From positions 1 through 12,179 of the forward strand of contig QQUB01000584.1 in the NCBI GenBank assembly GCA_008501835.1: a stretch of 12,179 nucleotides of DNA, written 5' to 3'. Positions 1 through 7,223 of the stretch are shown in pieces. The DNA is from Bacteroidota bacterium. GTDB taxonomy: Bacteria > Bacteroidota > Bacteroidia > Chitinophagales > Saprospiraceae. The notes beneath the pieces are model-generated. The model made no database searches and had not been told where the DNA came from. It was given only the letters and a program-made list of their open reading frames with translations. The translations under genes and the position numbers were made by a program. The number at the start of each line of letters is the position of its first letter. The stretch's first letter is position 1.

Positions 1-1779
1 GTCGCCGTAGATGAAGCCCACTGTATTTCAGAATGGGGCCATGATTTCCGTCCGGAATACAGGCGAATAAGAACTATGCTCGATGAAATTGGCTCTGATA
101 TCCCTGTCATTGCCCTTACGGCTACGGCTACCCCAAAGGTGCAGTCCGATATCGTAAAAAACCTCAGAATGGACGACCATAATACCTTTATCTCCTCATT
201 CAACCGGGAGAATTTGTATTATGAGATGCGACCAAAAGCCAAAAAGGAACAAACCCTTAAGCAGATCGTTCAGGTGGTGAAGAGTGTCAAAGGCCAATCA
301 GGGATCATTTATGTTCAGGCCAGGAAATCCGCAGAGGAAATCGCCAAATTCCTTATTGTCAATGATATTAAAGCAGCACCATACCACGCTGGACTTGATG
401 CAAAGACCAGGACAGCTACACAGGATGGATTTCTGATGGAAGATATTGATGTGATAGTAGCAACTATTGCATTTGGAATGGGTATTGACAAACCGGATGT
501 TCGGTTTGTAATCCATTATGATATTCCAAAGAGTATTGAAAACTATTACCAGGAAACTGGCCGTGCAGGGCGTGATGGTCTTTCCAGCCGATGTGTGGCG
601 TTTTATTCCTATGCGGATGTTCTGAGGCTGGAAAAGTTTCTCAGAGATAAACCTGTTGCTGAAAGAGAAATGGGGGCTCAGTTATTATCTGAGGTAATGG
701 CCTATGCAGAAACTACCTCCTGTCGACGCAGATTCTTACTACATTATTTCGGTGAAAACTATGCAGAGGAGGGATGTGGCGATATGTGTGACAATTGCAA
801 ACACCCTAAAGACAGGGTTGACGCGAAGGCAGAGTTGGACATTTCACTCAAGACCATAGTTGACCTTGATGAGAATTATGGGATTAAGACCTTATTGGAA
901 TTTATTACCGGTAAGGAAACCAAGCAAATGAAAGATTACCGATTCGATAAAAAAGAACTTTTTGGCGTCGGTAAAGACAATGATCCTACTTTTTGGAGTT
1001 CCGTTTTGAGGAATGCTATGCTCAATAATTATATTTATAAGGACATTGAGACTTACGGTCTTTTGAAAATGACTAAAAAAGGCCATGAATTCCTGAAATC
1101 TCCTCATACATTTAATATTCCGATCAACCATAACTATGATGATCAGTCGGCAGCCTTGAATGAACCTGTTCAAAAAACGGCAGTGCTTGACGAAGTACTG
1201 ATGGGCTTACTGAAAGATCTGAGAAGGAAAGAAGCACACAGAAAGAATATACCTCCTTTTGTAATTTTCCAGGACCCCTCTTTAGAGGACATGGCTACCC
1301 AATATCCGGTAACGATGGAGGACATGACCAAGATCACCGGAGTGAGTAAAGGGAAAGCAATGCGTTATGCCAAACCGTTTCTGGACCTTATCCAGGCTCA
1401 TGTTGAGGAAAATGACATCATGAGACCTTCCGATTTTATCGTCAAACAGGTAGCCAACAAATCAAAGCTGAAAATTAATATCATCCAGGGTATCGACCGT
1501 AAAATTCCATTGGATGAACTGGCCTCTACCAATAACCTTTCGATGGAGGATTTGTATAAAGAGCTGGATGCCATCGTCAATTCAGGTACAAAGGTCAATA
1601 TTGATTATCATATTGATGAAAGTATCGATGAGTATGCCAAGGAGGATATTTATGATTATTTCATGGAAGCTGAAACCGATTCAGTAGATGAAGCCTTTAG
1701 GGAGCTTCAGGAAGATGATATTACCCTGGATGAGATCCAACTGGTGCGGGTCAAGTTCCTTTCTGATATGGCAAATTAA
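1..1779 (+). CDS. recQ: ATP-dependent DNA helicase RecQ, 5'-truncated by the window edge
   Basis: 3'-5' superfamily 2 DNA helicase acting in recombination and stalled-fork repair. The reading frame is open from base 1, so the start lies upstream; 592 residues are visible. They begin inside motif II (VDEAHCISEWGHD, residues 3-15), so the Walker A motif and about 130-140 residues are missing. Motif III (ALTATATP, about 38-45), the motif V region (ATIAFGMGIDKPDVR, about 154-168) and motif VI (QETGRAGRDG, about 184-193) follow. Four cysteines at about 241, 259, 263 and 266 form the RecQ zinc site. A winged-helix RQC region follows, then an HRDC domain (about 400-465). An acidic C-terminal extension of roughly 110 residues resembles the helicase-associated HTH domain common in Bacteroidota RecQ. 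Nothing visible is broken. The internal ATG at 76 is not the start. aroQ follows after 5 nt, so the two are probably cotranscribed. Confidence 0.97.
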   Translation, partial: VAVDEAHCISEWGHDFRPEYRRIRTMLDEIGSDIPVIALTATATPKVQSDIVKNLRMDDHNTFISSFNRENLYYEMRPKAKKEQTLKQIVQVVKSVKGQSGIIYVQARKSAEEIAKFLIVNDIKAAPYHAGLDAKTRTATQDGFLMEDIDVIVATIAFGMGIDKPDVRFVIHYDIPKSIENYYQETGRAGRDGLSSRCVAFYSYADVLRLEKFLRDKPVAEREMGAQLLSEVMAYAETTSCRRRFLLHYFGENYAEEGCGDMCDNCKHPKDRVDAKAELDISLKTIVDLDENYGIKTLLEFITGKETKQMKDYRFDKKELFGVGKDNDPTFWSSVLRNAMLNNYIYKDIETYGLLKMTKKGHEFLKSPHTFNIPINHNYDDQSAALNEPVQKTAVLDEVLMGLLKDLRRKEAHRKNIPPFVIFQDPSLEDMATQYPVTMEDMTKITGVSKGKAMRYAKPFLDLIQAHVEENDIMRPSDFIVKQVANKSKLKINIIQGIDRKIPLDELASTNNLSMEDLYKELDAIVNSGTKVNIDYHIDESIDEYAKEDIYDYFMEAETDSVDEAFRELQEDDITLDEIQLVRVKFLSDMAN

Positions 1780-1784
1780 TCACT

Positions 1785-2234
1785 ATGGACATCCTCATTA
1801 TTAACGGCCCGAATCTAAACCTTTTGGGGAAACGTGAGCCGGAGATTTACGGTAACCAAAGCTTTGAGGATTATTTTTCTGTTCTTAAGGAAAAATTTCC
1901 AAATCTCAACCTTCACTATTTCCAGTCTAATTCAGAAGGACTATTGATTGATAAACTGCATGAAGTTGGTTTTTCAATTGATGGGATAGTATTGAATGCA
2001 GGGGCTTATACTCATACCTCCATTGCCATTGCCGATGCCATTGCCGGAATAAAAACACCGGTTGTTGAAGTTCACATTTCAAATGTTTATGCCAGGGAAA
2101 GTTTCCGCCATCATTCCTATTTAAGCCCTCATTGTGCAGGGTGCATAATTGGATTTGGCCTTACAGGTTATGATATGGCCATTCGCTTTTTTGAAGATCG
2201 ACAGCAATCTGAAAAAGAAAGCGTTTTAGTGTGA
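1785..2234 (+). CDS. aroQ: Type II 3-dehydroquinate dehydratase
   Basis: Cytoplasmic enzyme of the shikimate pathway that converts 3-dehydroquinate to 3-dehydroshikimate, normally as a dodecamer. At 149 residues it has the usual size for the type II family, and all signature blocks are present: NGPNLNLLGKREPEIYG at 7-23 with the catalytic Tyr22 and loop Arg17, QSNSEG at 47-52, NAGAYTHTS at 71-79, VEVHISN at 94-100 with catalytic His97, and FRHHS at 107-111. GFGLTGY near 123-129 closes the fold. ATG at 1785 lies just before the glycine-rich first strand and needs no extension. The 5-nt gap after recQ suggests cotranscription, though the two functions are unrelated. The stop lies 17 nt from the stop of the convergent gene on the other strand, with no clear terminator between them. 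Confidence 0.97.
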   Translation: MDILIINGPNLNLLGKREPEIYGNQSFEDYFSVLKEKFPNLNLHYFQSNSEGLLIDKLHEVGFSIDGIVLNAGAYTHTSIAIADAIAGIKTPVVEVHISNVYARESFRHHSYLSPHCAGCIIGFGLTGYDMAIRFFEDRQQSEKESVLV

Positions 2235-2251
2235 TATAATGATTCGTTTGT

Positions 2252-2767
2252 CTATCCGTTTCCGGGAAACCTTCCCTGGATGGGAATTTCGATCATTCTT
2301 AGATTTTTCCGTTTACCCAATTTTATTTTTTTGTATTTGAATATTTTTCCGATGAGCCATCCGGAAGCAATGGTGGTAGCAGATACGACAGCATCTGCAG
2401 GTCTGTAACTGGTTTCCGGCCTGCCGTCAGTTGCGTAGCCTACCAGGGCAAAAGCTGACCAGGCTGCACCAAAAGTCATGAGGGACACCTGAGTTGCTTT
2501 TGACCAGCCGCGTTCCGTTCTCAAAGCTCCGATCTCAGAGAGTTTAAGATAACCCCTTACGGTCTGAATTAGCTGCTGATCGATGATCAGGTCTTCAATT
2601 ACGACATAGTGCCAGTCTTCGCTATCCTTTAATTGATAGGTAATACCTTGGCCAATAAACAGTTTTTCGGTCTTGGCCCGGCCATAGGTTTCGATTTGTA
2701 AAATTTTCTGGCCTGAAGCGAAAAAGGAAATGGATGAAAATAGAAGCAGTAAAAATATTACGCGCAT
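2252..2767 (-). CDS. Small exported or membrane protein, function unknown
   Basis: I do not recognise a named family. The 171-residue product starts with a signal-peptide-like segment (hydrophobic 3-17, then ASGQ at 17-20). A beta-rich stretch at about 22-80 ends in KLSEIGALR. This resembles the short barrel-like modules in many Bacteroidota secreted proteins that carry a 'LSEIxxIR' ending, but that is a pattern impression only. Two hydrophobic segments follow at about 95-112 and 124-142, separated by a polar loop (TDGRPETSYRP), and then a basic tail (KYKKIKLGKRKNLR). The likely topology is a short periplasmic domain with a C-terminal helical hairpin in the inner membrane. The ATG at 2767 is chosen because the signal sequence begins there. 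It lies 77 nt downstream of rnpA on the same strand and converges with aroQ. Confidence 0.7.
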   Translation of the reverse strand: MRVIFLLLLFSSISFFASGQKILQIETYGRAKTEKLFIGQGITYQLKDSEDWHYVVIEDLIIDQQLIQTVRGYLKLSEIGALRTERGWSKATQVSLMTFGAAWSAFALVGYATDGRPETSYRPADAVVSATTIASGWLIGKIFKYKKIKLGKRKNLRMIEIPIQGRFPGNG

Positions 2768-2844
2768 AAATTTTCGTTTGTAAGGTGACTTAATGTTCTA
2801 GTTAAAGAACCTGAAATTTCCTAAATGGTTGTTTGAGTATGTGG

Positions 2845-3246
2845 TCATCGCTTATTTTCTTTTTGCTCAAGAAATTTTTCCAGAACCTTCCGCATAGCCC
2901 ATTTTATTCTCGAACAATCCTCCAGTTGTTTTCCGGTAAAAATGAACATGAAAGCGAATTGCCGATTGTCACCAGTTAAATTTTCGTACAAATTGGGTTT
3001 ATTCAACCGATAAGCTTCCCTGATGTGTCGCTTAACAAAATTTCGGTCGACGGCATTTTTATATTTTTTCTTGGCCACGCTGACGGTGAACTGGATGGGA
3101 AAGCTTTCTTTTTTTGATTTCAAGTCAACTTCTTTCCAAAGGAGCAACAGGGGGTATTTGCTTACCGAGTTCGCTCCGGAAAACAGACTGTCTATCGTTT
3201 TTTTGCTTTTGAGTCGTTCTCCTCTTTTGATTTGAAAATTGGTCAT
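2845..3246 (-). CDS. rnpA: Ribonuclease P protein component
   Basis: Basic protein subunit of RNase P. It binds the catalytic RNA and the 5' leader of pre-tRNA for 5' end maturation. From ATG at 3246 it has 133 residues, within the usual 110-140. The N-terminus (FQIKRGERLKSKKTIDSLF, about 4-22) is the standard RnpA opening, and the RNR signature (NAVDRNFVKRHIREAYR, 64-80) is complete. A longer frame reaches 3309, but its extra 21 residues (including FFYQTIIFWLN) are not RnpA-like, so the internal ATG is preferred. In many bacteria rnpA follows rpmH. No rpmH is found upstream here, where a repeat-filled gap separates it from the divergent radC. The lysine-rich tail is typical. Confidence 0.93.
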   Translation of the reverse strand: MTNFQIKRGERLKSKKTIDSLFSGANSVSKYPLLLLWKEVDLKSKKESFPIQFTVSVAKKKYKNAVDRNFVKRHIREAYRLNKPNLYENLTGDNRQFAFMFIFTGKQLEDCSRIKWAMRKVLEKFLEQKENKR

Positions 3247-3438
3247 TAACCTGTATTGTTTGCCGCAATTTAGCCAAAAAATGATTGTTTGGTAAAAAAA
3301 GTTCCTCAATTAATGTCACGTTTGAGGTTTTCATGGCTTTATATAAAAAAGGGTGCTCCAGACCTCCGAGGTTTCTTACGGTTTAACTGAGTTAATTGTT
3401 AAAGATCAAAATATTCAATAAGAGTGAAACCTGAATTA

Positions 3439-3471
3439 AAAGTGCATAATACAGGGTGAAGAGTGTAGAAG
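3439..3471 (+). repeat. GTGCA-type degenerate repeat, left copy
   Basis: This 33-nt unit matches the unit at 4398-4430 at 28 of 33 positions by direct comparison, in the same orientation. Together they flank radC. It has the heptad-like GTGCAtA/GGGTGaA/GAGTGtA pattern. Confidence 0.65.
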
Positions 3472-3554
3472 TCATTATTTGATTGAGAGATTTTTTTTCA
3501 TTTGGGTGAATCCAAACATTGTTGATTAATGTGTGTGTGGCAAATAAATGATTT

Positions 3555-3597
3555 TCACTTTTGCACTTTGCATCCGACACTTTGCACTTTGCATTTT
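3555..3597 (-). repeat. GTGCAAA heptad repeat, inverted copy
   Basis: On the minus strand this reads as consecutive TGCAAAG/TGCAAAG units around a GTCGGA core (GCAAAGTGTCGGATGCAAAG). It is in inverted orientation to the copies at 3439 and 4398. It lies inside the larger inverted-repeat element upstream of radC. Confidence 0.6.
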
Positions 3598-3686
3598 AAG
3601 CTTAGCATATAATGAGCTTACCTCATTTTTATGTGAAGCGTTATAAAACCTCGGAGGTCTGGGTAAAATTCAAAAAAGTAAACCAT

Positions 3687-4388
3687 ATGAAAAACTATCA
3701 ATCACCAGGCATGGGTATCAAGTCCTGGGCAGAAGAAGATCGCCCCAGGGAAAAACTGCTTTTGAAGGGCAAACAAAACCTCACCGATGCCGAATTACTA
3801 GCCATCATTCTGGGGTCAGGATCAAGAGAAGAAACGGCTGTAGGCCTAGCCAAAAGGCTTTTGAAGGTTGCGGAGAATAGCCTGGAGAAGCTTAGTAGAT
3901 TAACTTTAAAGGAATTAATGAGCTTCAGGGGAATTGGTGAGGCCAAAGCTATAAACATAATGGCTGTAATGGAGTTGGGAAGGCGTCGACAACTTACAGA
4001 TGTCAAGGCAAGGCCACAGCTCCGTTCCAGTCAGGATGCTTTTGATGTGATCGGTCCGGTAATTGCTGATCTGGATCATGAAGAATTTTGGATATTATTG
4101 CTCAATCGTGCCAATCGGATCATTAGCAGGGAACAGATCAGTAAGGGGGGAACATCCGGTACAGTGGTAGATGCAAAAATCCTTTTCCGAATTGCACTGG
4201 AAAAGCAAGCCTCCTCCATCATTCTATGTCATAATCACCCTTCTGGTAATTTGCGTGCCAGTCAGGCCGACCTGTCGTTGACAAAAAAGTTGGTTGAAGC
4301 GGGACATCATTTAGATATTATGGTGTTGGATCACCTTATTATTGCCCGTTCGGGGTATTTGAGCTTTGCGGATGAAGGGATGATGTGA
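3687..4388 (+). CDS. radC: RadC family JAMM/MPN+ domain protein (UPF0758)
   Basis: The 233-residue product has the full RadC architecture. The N-terminal SWAEEDRPREKLL block is at about 13-25, a helix-hairpin-helix-like segment (FRGIGEAKAINI) at about 80-91, and the MPN+/JAMM metal site comprises Glu133, His182 and His184 in HNHPSG, and Asp195 after ASQA. The metal ligands are intact, so a zinc-dependent hydrolase fold is expected. The family's cellular role is unsettled, and an old link to DNA repair in E. coli was later questioned. ATG at 3687 is preferred. An upstream ATG at 3612 would translate the right arm of the inverted repeat (KTSEVW), which is repeat DNA. ATG at 3711 (MGIKSWAEED) is also possible and would give 225 residues. 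A 33-nt degenerate direct repeat flanks the gene. Confidence 0.93.
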   Translation: MKNYQSPGMGIKSWAEEDRPREKLLLKGKQNLTDAELLAIILGSGSREETAVGLAKRLLKVAENSLEKLSRLTLKELMSFRGIGEAKAINIMAVMELGRRRQLTDVKARPQLRSSQDAFDVIGPVIADLDHEEFWILLLNRANRIISREQISKGGTSGTVVDAKILFRIALEKQASSIILCHNHPSGNLRASQADLSLTKKLVEAGHHLDIMVLDHLIIARSGYLSFADEGMM

Positions 4389-4397
4389 GGAGAATGT

Positions 4398-4430
4398 AAA
4401 GTGCATAGTGCAGGGTGTAGAGTGCAAAAG
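4398..4430 (+). repeat. GTGCA-type degenerate repeat, right copy
   Basis: Second member of the direct-repeat pair flanking radC, starting 9 nt after its stop codon. It matches the 3439-3471 copy at 28 of 33 positions. It occupies most of the gap between the convergent radC and lipoprotein genes, where no ordinary terminator hairpin is evident. Confidence 0.65.
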
Positions 4431-4444
4431 GAAAAGCTAATAGT

Positions 4445-5209
4445 TTAATTAAAATGGTATTGGTCTTTTCCGAAATTCTCATCCAAATTTTTAAGCATTT
4501 TTTCTATTTCGGTTTTTTGATAGTGTTCAGTAGATTTTTTTTCCAGGAGCAGATATAATGTATCAAACAGAAGATCCGTATGATCCTTTCTTAAGTGATT
4601 AAAGACATAGGTGAGAGCATAATAATTTTGTTCATTAAAGGCAAGTTCCAGAATTCTTTCGTTGAATTTTTCAGGGAATTTTCGATCTTGAAAAACTACA
4701 TAATATAAAAATGAACCAGGTTTATTGGCATACAGGACTATACTGTCCATTTTGAATAATTCCGGGGTGTCGTGAATGACATATTCCCCTGTATCAACGT
4801 CTAGCCATTCCAGATGCAGGTTTCTATATTCCATGTATACTTCCCAAGAGGCTGAACTTGAAGAGAGGAGACAACCGCAAGAAGTAGATGCATATTTATC
4901 CTCGTGAAGAAATTTTGATAAAAGAAGGTCAGGAGCAATTAATTCGCGGTTAATAAGAGCATGACTGGCATAAATGGCCACTGCAGCACTATCATGATCC
5001 GTTAATTCGATAAGCTTATCCGGTGAGGCGATCCTTGAAAGCTTTTTATATCTTTTGTATTGCTTACTGGGATAAGAGGCTAAACCGCCAACGTACTCAC
5101 ATTCTAAGGCATTTGAATGGGCCATTTTTTCCACCAGGCGATCAACCCGATTGCAGCTCATTAGAAAAAATAAACAACAGGCCCAAAAAAGGAATACTTG
5201 AGTTTTCAT
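4445..5209 (-). CDS. Predicted lipoprotein, HEAT-like segment, function unknown
   Basis: The 254-residue product begins with a lipoprotein signal peptide: Lys2, hydrophobic 5-17 and the lipobox LMSC with lipidated Cys19. A helical stretch at about 50-90 (KKLSRIASPDKLIELTDHD, then AAVAIYASHALINR) has the look of one HEAT repeat. A cysteine/serine-rich patch (STSCGCLLSSSSAS, about 108-121) follows, and then a mixed alpha/beta C-terminal half ending in charged helices. I do not recognise a specific family, and no catalytic motif is visible. It is probably anchored in the outer or inner membrane facing the periplasm. It lies 77 nt downstream of the LIC11966-like gene on the same strand, so the two may be cotranscribed. 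No TAnnTTTG box was found in the 77-nt gap. Confidence 0.72.
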   Translation of the reverse strand: MKTQVFLFWACCLFFLMSCNRVDRLVEKMAHSNALECEYVGGLASYPSKQYKRYKKLSRIASPDKLIELTDHDSAAVAIYASHALINRELIAPDLLLSKFLHEDKYASTSCGCLLSSSSASWEVYMEYRNLHLEWLDVDTGEYVIHDTPELFKMDSIVLYANKPGSFLYYVVFQDRKFPEKFNERILELAFNEQNYYALTYVFNHLRKDHTDLLFDTLYLLLEKKSTEHYQKTEIEKMLKNLDENFGKDQYHFN

Positions 5210-5286
5210 GTGTTTCAGGTTTATTTTAAAATGGGGTAGACTTAATAAGTGATTTTTGGACTGAACTCCTGAAAAATTGGAGTCTT

Positions 5287-6243
5287 TTATATCCGCTTAG
5301 TCGCAATAGCCGGCTTGGGCACATTGCTTCTGAGCAGGTTGTTCAGTTCATTGTTGTAGATGTTTGTCAGTTCAGCAACCTTGTTATTGATGCGATTGAT
5401 GATGGCATTATAGGTATTGACATCCTCCTGGGAGATCTCTTCCTTGCCCATGATATTCACCATTTTTTGGTAATCCTCTTCGGCCAATTCCTTGTGGAAT
5501 TTTACTATTTCAATTCCGGAGTCTCTGAATCGGGTATTGCCATTAAAATCAGGGAATAATTGCAGTTTTTTTAGTTCTTCGCGGGCAGCAGTTAATAATT
5601 TAAGCCTGAAAATTTTCATATTCTCAACATCTCTTGCATTCATTGCATCCGTAAAAGCTGCATTTAGTTTTGAGATTCTGAAGTATTTCATGAAGACTAC
5701 TCTGTAATACGCGTTTACTTTATTGATTTGATTGATCTCTGAATTTTCCTCGGCTTCCAGAAGTTTTATATTATGCCTTTCTGCAAATTCACGCTGAGCT
5801 TTCTGGTATTGGTCTGCCGCTTTGGCCAGTTTTTTTTCTGCCGCATCCTGTGCATCCAGATATTCCTGCATGGCTTCGTAGGATTCACTGCTCTTGGATT
5901 TCAGGATATTGATTTCGGTAAATTCTATTTCAAAGGATTCCAGATAGCTTTTTAATACGGTTAATAACTCTTTTCTGATGCTGTCATCTTCTCCATAAGG
6001 AGGAAGTGTCCCAACCTTCAGGATAGTTTTCCCCAATTGCTCAATTACTTCGATGCGCTTGGCTTCAACTTCCTGAACGTCTTCGCTGTGCACGGAGTGT
6101 TGCACATATTCCAGGTTTTTGACCACCAGCTGATTATGTTGGTTATTCAGATAATCAAAGTAATCTACCGGAGCGGAAAATTCTTGAGCAGAGAGTATTC
6201 CAATAAAACAAAAGCTTAGCAAAAAAACACTGAAAGACTTCAT
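5287..6243 (-). CDS. Secreted protein resembling the LIC11966 surface protein family
   Basis: From ATG at 6243 the protein has 318 residues, with a clean signal peptide (hydrophobic 4-18, cleavage probable near SAQ at 18-20). The mature protein opens with SAPVDYFDYLNNQH and is almost entirely helical and charged. Long helices cover about 105-165 (repeated AEKKLAKAADQYQKAQREFAE-type coiled-coil character) and 255-305. The early YFDYxNxQH block and the helical layout recall the LIC11966 family of Leptospira and Bacteroidota surface proteins. This is from memory of the family pattern, not a search. The function of that family is unknown to me. An upstream TTG at 6270 would add nine residues before the signal peptide and would overlap the promoter box, so ATG at 6243 is preferred. 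It is followed by the lipoprotein gene after 77 nt. Confidence 0.7.
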   Translation of the reverse strand: MKSFSVFLLSFCFIGILSAQEFSAPVDYFDYLNNQHNQLVVKNLEYVQHSVHSEDVQEVEAKRIEVIEQLGKTILKVGTLPPYGEDDSIRKELLTVLKSYLESFEIEFTEINILKSKSSESYEAMQEYLDAQDAAEKKLAKAADQYQKAQREFAERHNIKLLEAEENSEINQINKVNAYYRVVFMKYFRISKLNAAFTDAMNARDVENMKIFRLKLLTAAREELKKLQLFPDFNGNTRFRDSGIEIVKFHKELAEEDYQKMVNIMGKEEISQEDVNTYNAIINRINNKVAELTNIYNNELNNLLRSNVPKPAIATKRI

Positions 6244-6267
6244 AAGGTATAAGTTATGGATGGATTT

Positions 6268-6275
6268 CAAAGATA
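6268..6275 (-). promoter_or_regulatory. Bacteroidota -7 promoter box TATCTTTG
   Basis: On the minus strand this reads TATCTTTG, a perfect match to the Bacteroidota housekeeping -7 consensus TAnnTTTG. It ends 24 nt before the ATG at 6243, which would give a leader of about 15-20 nt. A weak TTTA lies about 21 nt upstream in place of the -33 TTTG. Placement and match make it the likely promoter of the LIC11966-like gene. Confidence 0.5.
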
Positions 6276-6361
6276 AAATTATTGTTGTTTTAAACCTAAA
6301 GACAATACTGAATAAAATTGGCTGCTAAAAGTTGAACATTGAAAGGTGTTTTTTGGTTCTT

Positions 6362-6420
6362 TCCGGCAACTGCCGGATTTAGGTGTGCCGGAATATCGGG
6401 GACAGCCCCGATATTTCCGG
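6362..6420. repeat. Two tandem GC-rich hairpins (REP-like)
   Basis: The first hairpin is TCCGGC / GCCGGA (6362-6367 with 6372-6377, 4-nt loop). The second is CCGGAATATCGGGG at 6388-6401 with CCCCGATATTTCCGG at 6406-6420, loop ACAG, a 14-bp stem with one bulged T. Neither side has a U-tract, so a simple intrinsic terminator is unlikely. A dispersed palindromic repeat or an mRNA-stabilising 3' structure for the thioesterase transcript is more plausible. Confidence 0.6.
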
Positions 6421-6614
6421 ACTTGTAAGTTAACAGGTGTGAAATATAAAAAGACAGGGTTTTAGCTATTTACCGAGAATAGCTTAAGTGAGGAGGAAAA
6501 GTGGGATTGTTGAAAAAGTTAAAGGTGTAAATTAGGATGACGAATAGTCAATAGAGATGAAACAAATATAAAAGAAAAATTTCTTTTCTACCTAGAAATA
6601 TTGAATTTTTATAT

Positions 6615-7037
6615 TCAAATTTCCCAGGCTTCTTTTTTCCTGTAAACAGTTCCCCGAAAGAGAGCAACAAGTTCGTCATTTTGATTTTTGACCTTTACTT
6701 CATACAGTGCAATTCGGTTTTGAAGACTTTTCTCTTCGACCTCAGTAGTTAAAATGTCTCCAGCAAATACAGGTTTGAGGTGAGCTATGGAAGTTTCTAT
6801 GCTCACTGCTTTTTGGCCCCGTCCGTTTGAGGCAAATGCAAGTGCTGAATCAGCAAGTGAATATGTTATACCCCCATGGGCGATCTCAAAGCCGTTTAAC
6901 ATCTCTGTTCTCACGGTCATTTGCAGGGTACATTTTCCTGGGGAAACATCTAAAATGCTTATGCCTAACCACTGGCTCATGGCGTCGTTATCAAACATTT
7001 TTTGAACAATAACTTTGGCTTTTTCTTTTGCCTCCAT
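6615..7037 (-). CDS. PaaI-type hotdog-fold thioesterase
   Basis: From ATG at 7037 the protein has 140 residues, the usual size for PaaI-type acyl-CoA thioesterases. The hotdog signature is clear: MLNGFEIAHGG at 46-56, then LADSALAFASN at 61-71. Asn48 and the HGG motif (54-56) sit where the family binds the thioester, and Asp63 is in the position of the catalytic acid. The second strand block (SIETSIAHLKPVFAGD, 79-94) also fits. It probably hydrolyses acyl-CoA or aryl-CoA esters in the cytoplasm as a tetramer. No other paa genes are nearby, so a role in phenylacetate degradation cannot be claimed. The frame extends to 7283, but the extra 82 residues run into repeat DNA and lack hotdog features, so the ATG at 7037 is chosen. 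Confidence 0.9.
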   Translation of the reverse strand: MEAKEKAKVIVQKMFDNDAMSQWLGISILDVSPGKCTLQMTVRTEMLNGFEIAHGGITYSLADSALAFASNGRGQKAVSIETSIAHLKPVFAGDILTTEVEEKSLQNRIALYEVKVKNQNDELVALFRGTVYRKKEAWEI

Positions 7038-7223
7038 ATAAAAAAGTTGTCTTAGATATCCGGATGTCAGATCATTTACAAATGATGGTGGTCCAAGATA
7101 GTTGCTGGCCGTGAATATTTGTTGAAAAACAACTAACTTTATTCCTACGTTATAAGTTTTAAAGAATGATTTCCGTGAACAATAGGTAGTGGAAACTGGA
7201 TAGACAATTTTTCCAAAGGGACC

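Larger units (their letters stand above)
3358..3662. repeat. Nested inverted-repeat element, about 305 bp
   Basis: A perfect 17-bp inverted repeat bounds the element: CCAGACCTCCGAGGTTT at 3358-3374 and its exact reverse complement at 3646-3662. Within it sit two blocks of degenerate GTGCA/GTGCAAA heptads in opposite orientation, at 3439-3471 (plus sense) and 3555-3597 (minus sense, TTTGCACTTTGCA-like). The nesting of outer and inner arms suggests one unit, such as a MITE-like or REP-like element, rather than chance. No transposase is present, and I see no clear target-site duplication immediately outside the arms. The 17-bp arm is itself partly palindromic (ACCTCCGAGGT). Confidence 0.6.
3247..3686. 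other. Divergent intergenic region rnpA/radC, rich in repeats
   Basis: This 440-bp gap must carry the promoters of both rnpA (minus) and radC (plus). It holds no convincing gene. The longest frame (3392-3580, minus) runs through repeat DNA and has no recognisable domain. The middle (3358-3662) is a nested inverted-repeat structure described separately. A small palindrome, TTAACTGAGTTAA, lies at 3383-3395. I found no perfect TAnnTTTG box for either gene. Confidence 0.7.
6244..6614. other. Intergenic region with hairpins and promoter
   Basis: 371 bp between the thioesterase stop and the LIC11966-like start. It contains the promoter box at 6268-6275 and two adjacent GC-rich hairpins at 6362-6420. 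The rest (6430-6614) is AT-rich, with no coding frame or RNA gene that I could recognise. Confidence 0.6.

Noticed and set aside
2258..2285. Hairpin near the aroQ stop considered as a terminator
   Set aside because: The CCGGGAA/TTCCCTGG stem has a bulge, lacks a T-run, and lies within the C-terminal codons of the convergent gene.
3247..3309. Longer rnpA frame starting at 3309
   Set aside because: The extra residues are hydrophobic and unlike RnpA; ATG at 3246 starts the family's usual N-terminus.
3392..3580. 62-codon minus-strand frame near rnpA, considered as rpmH
   Set aside because: It has no resemblance to ribosomal protein L34 and crosses GTGCA repeat DNA.
3555..3597. Short repeats considered as a CRISPR array
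   Set aside because: The units are about 7 nt and degenerate, with no unique spacers and no cas genes in the window.
3612..3686. Upstream ATG for radC at 3612
   Set aside because: The added 25 residues translate the right arm of the 17-bp inverted repeat; the RadC family pattern begins after 3687.
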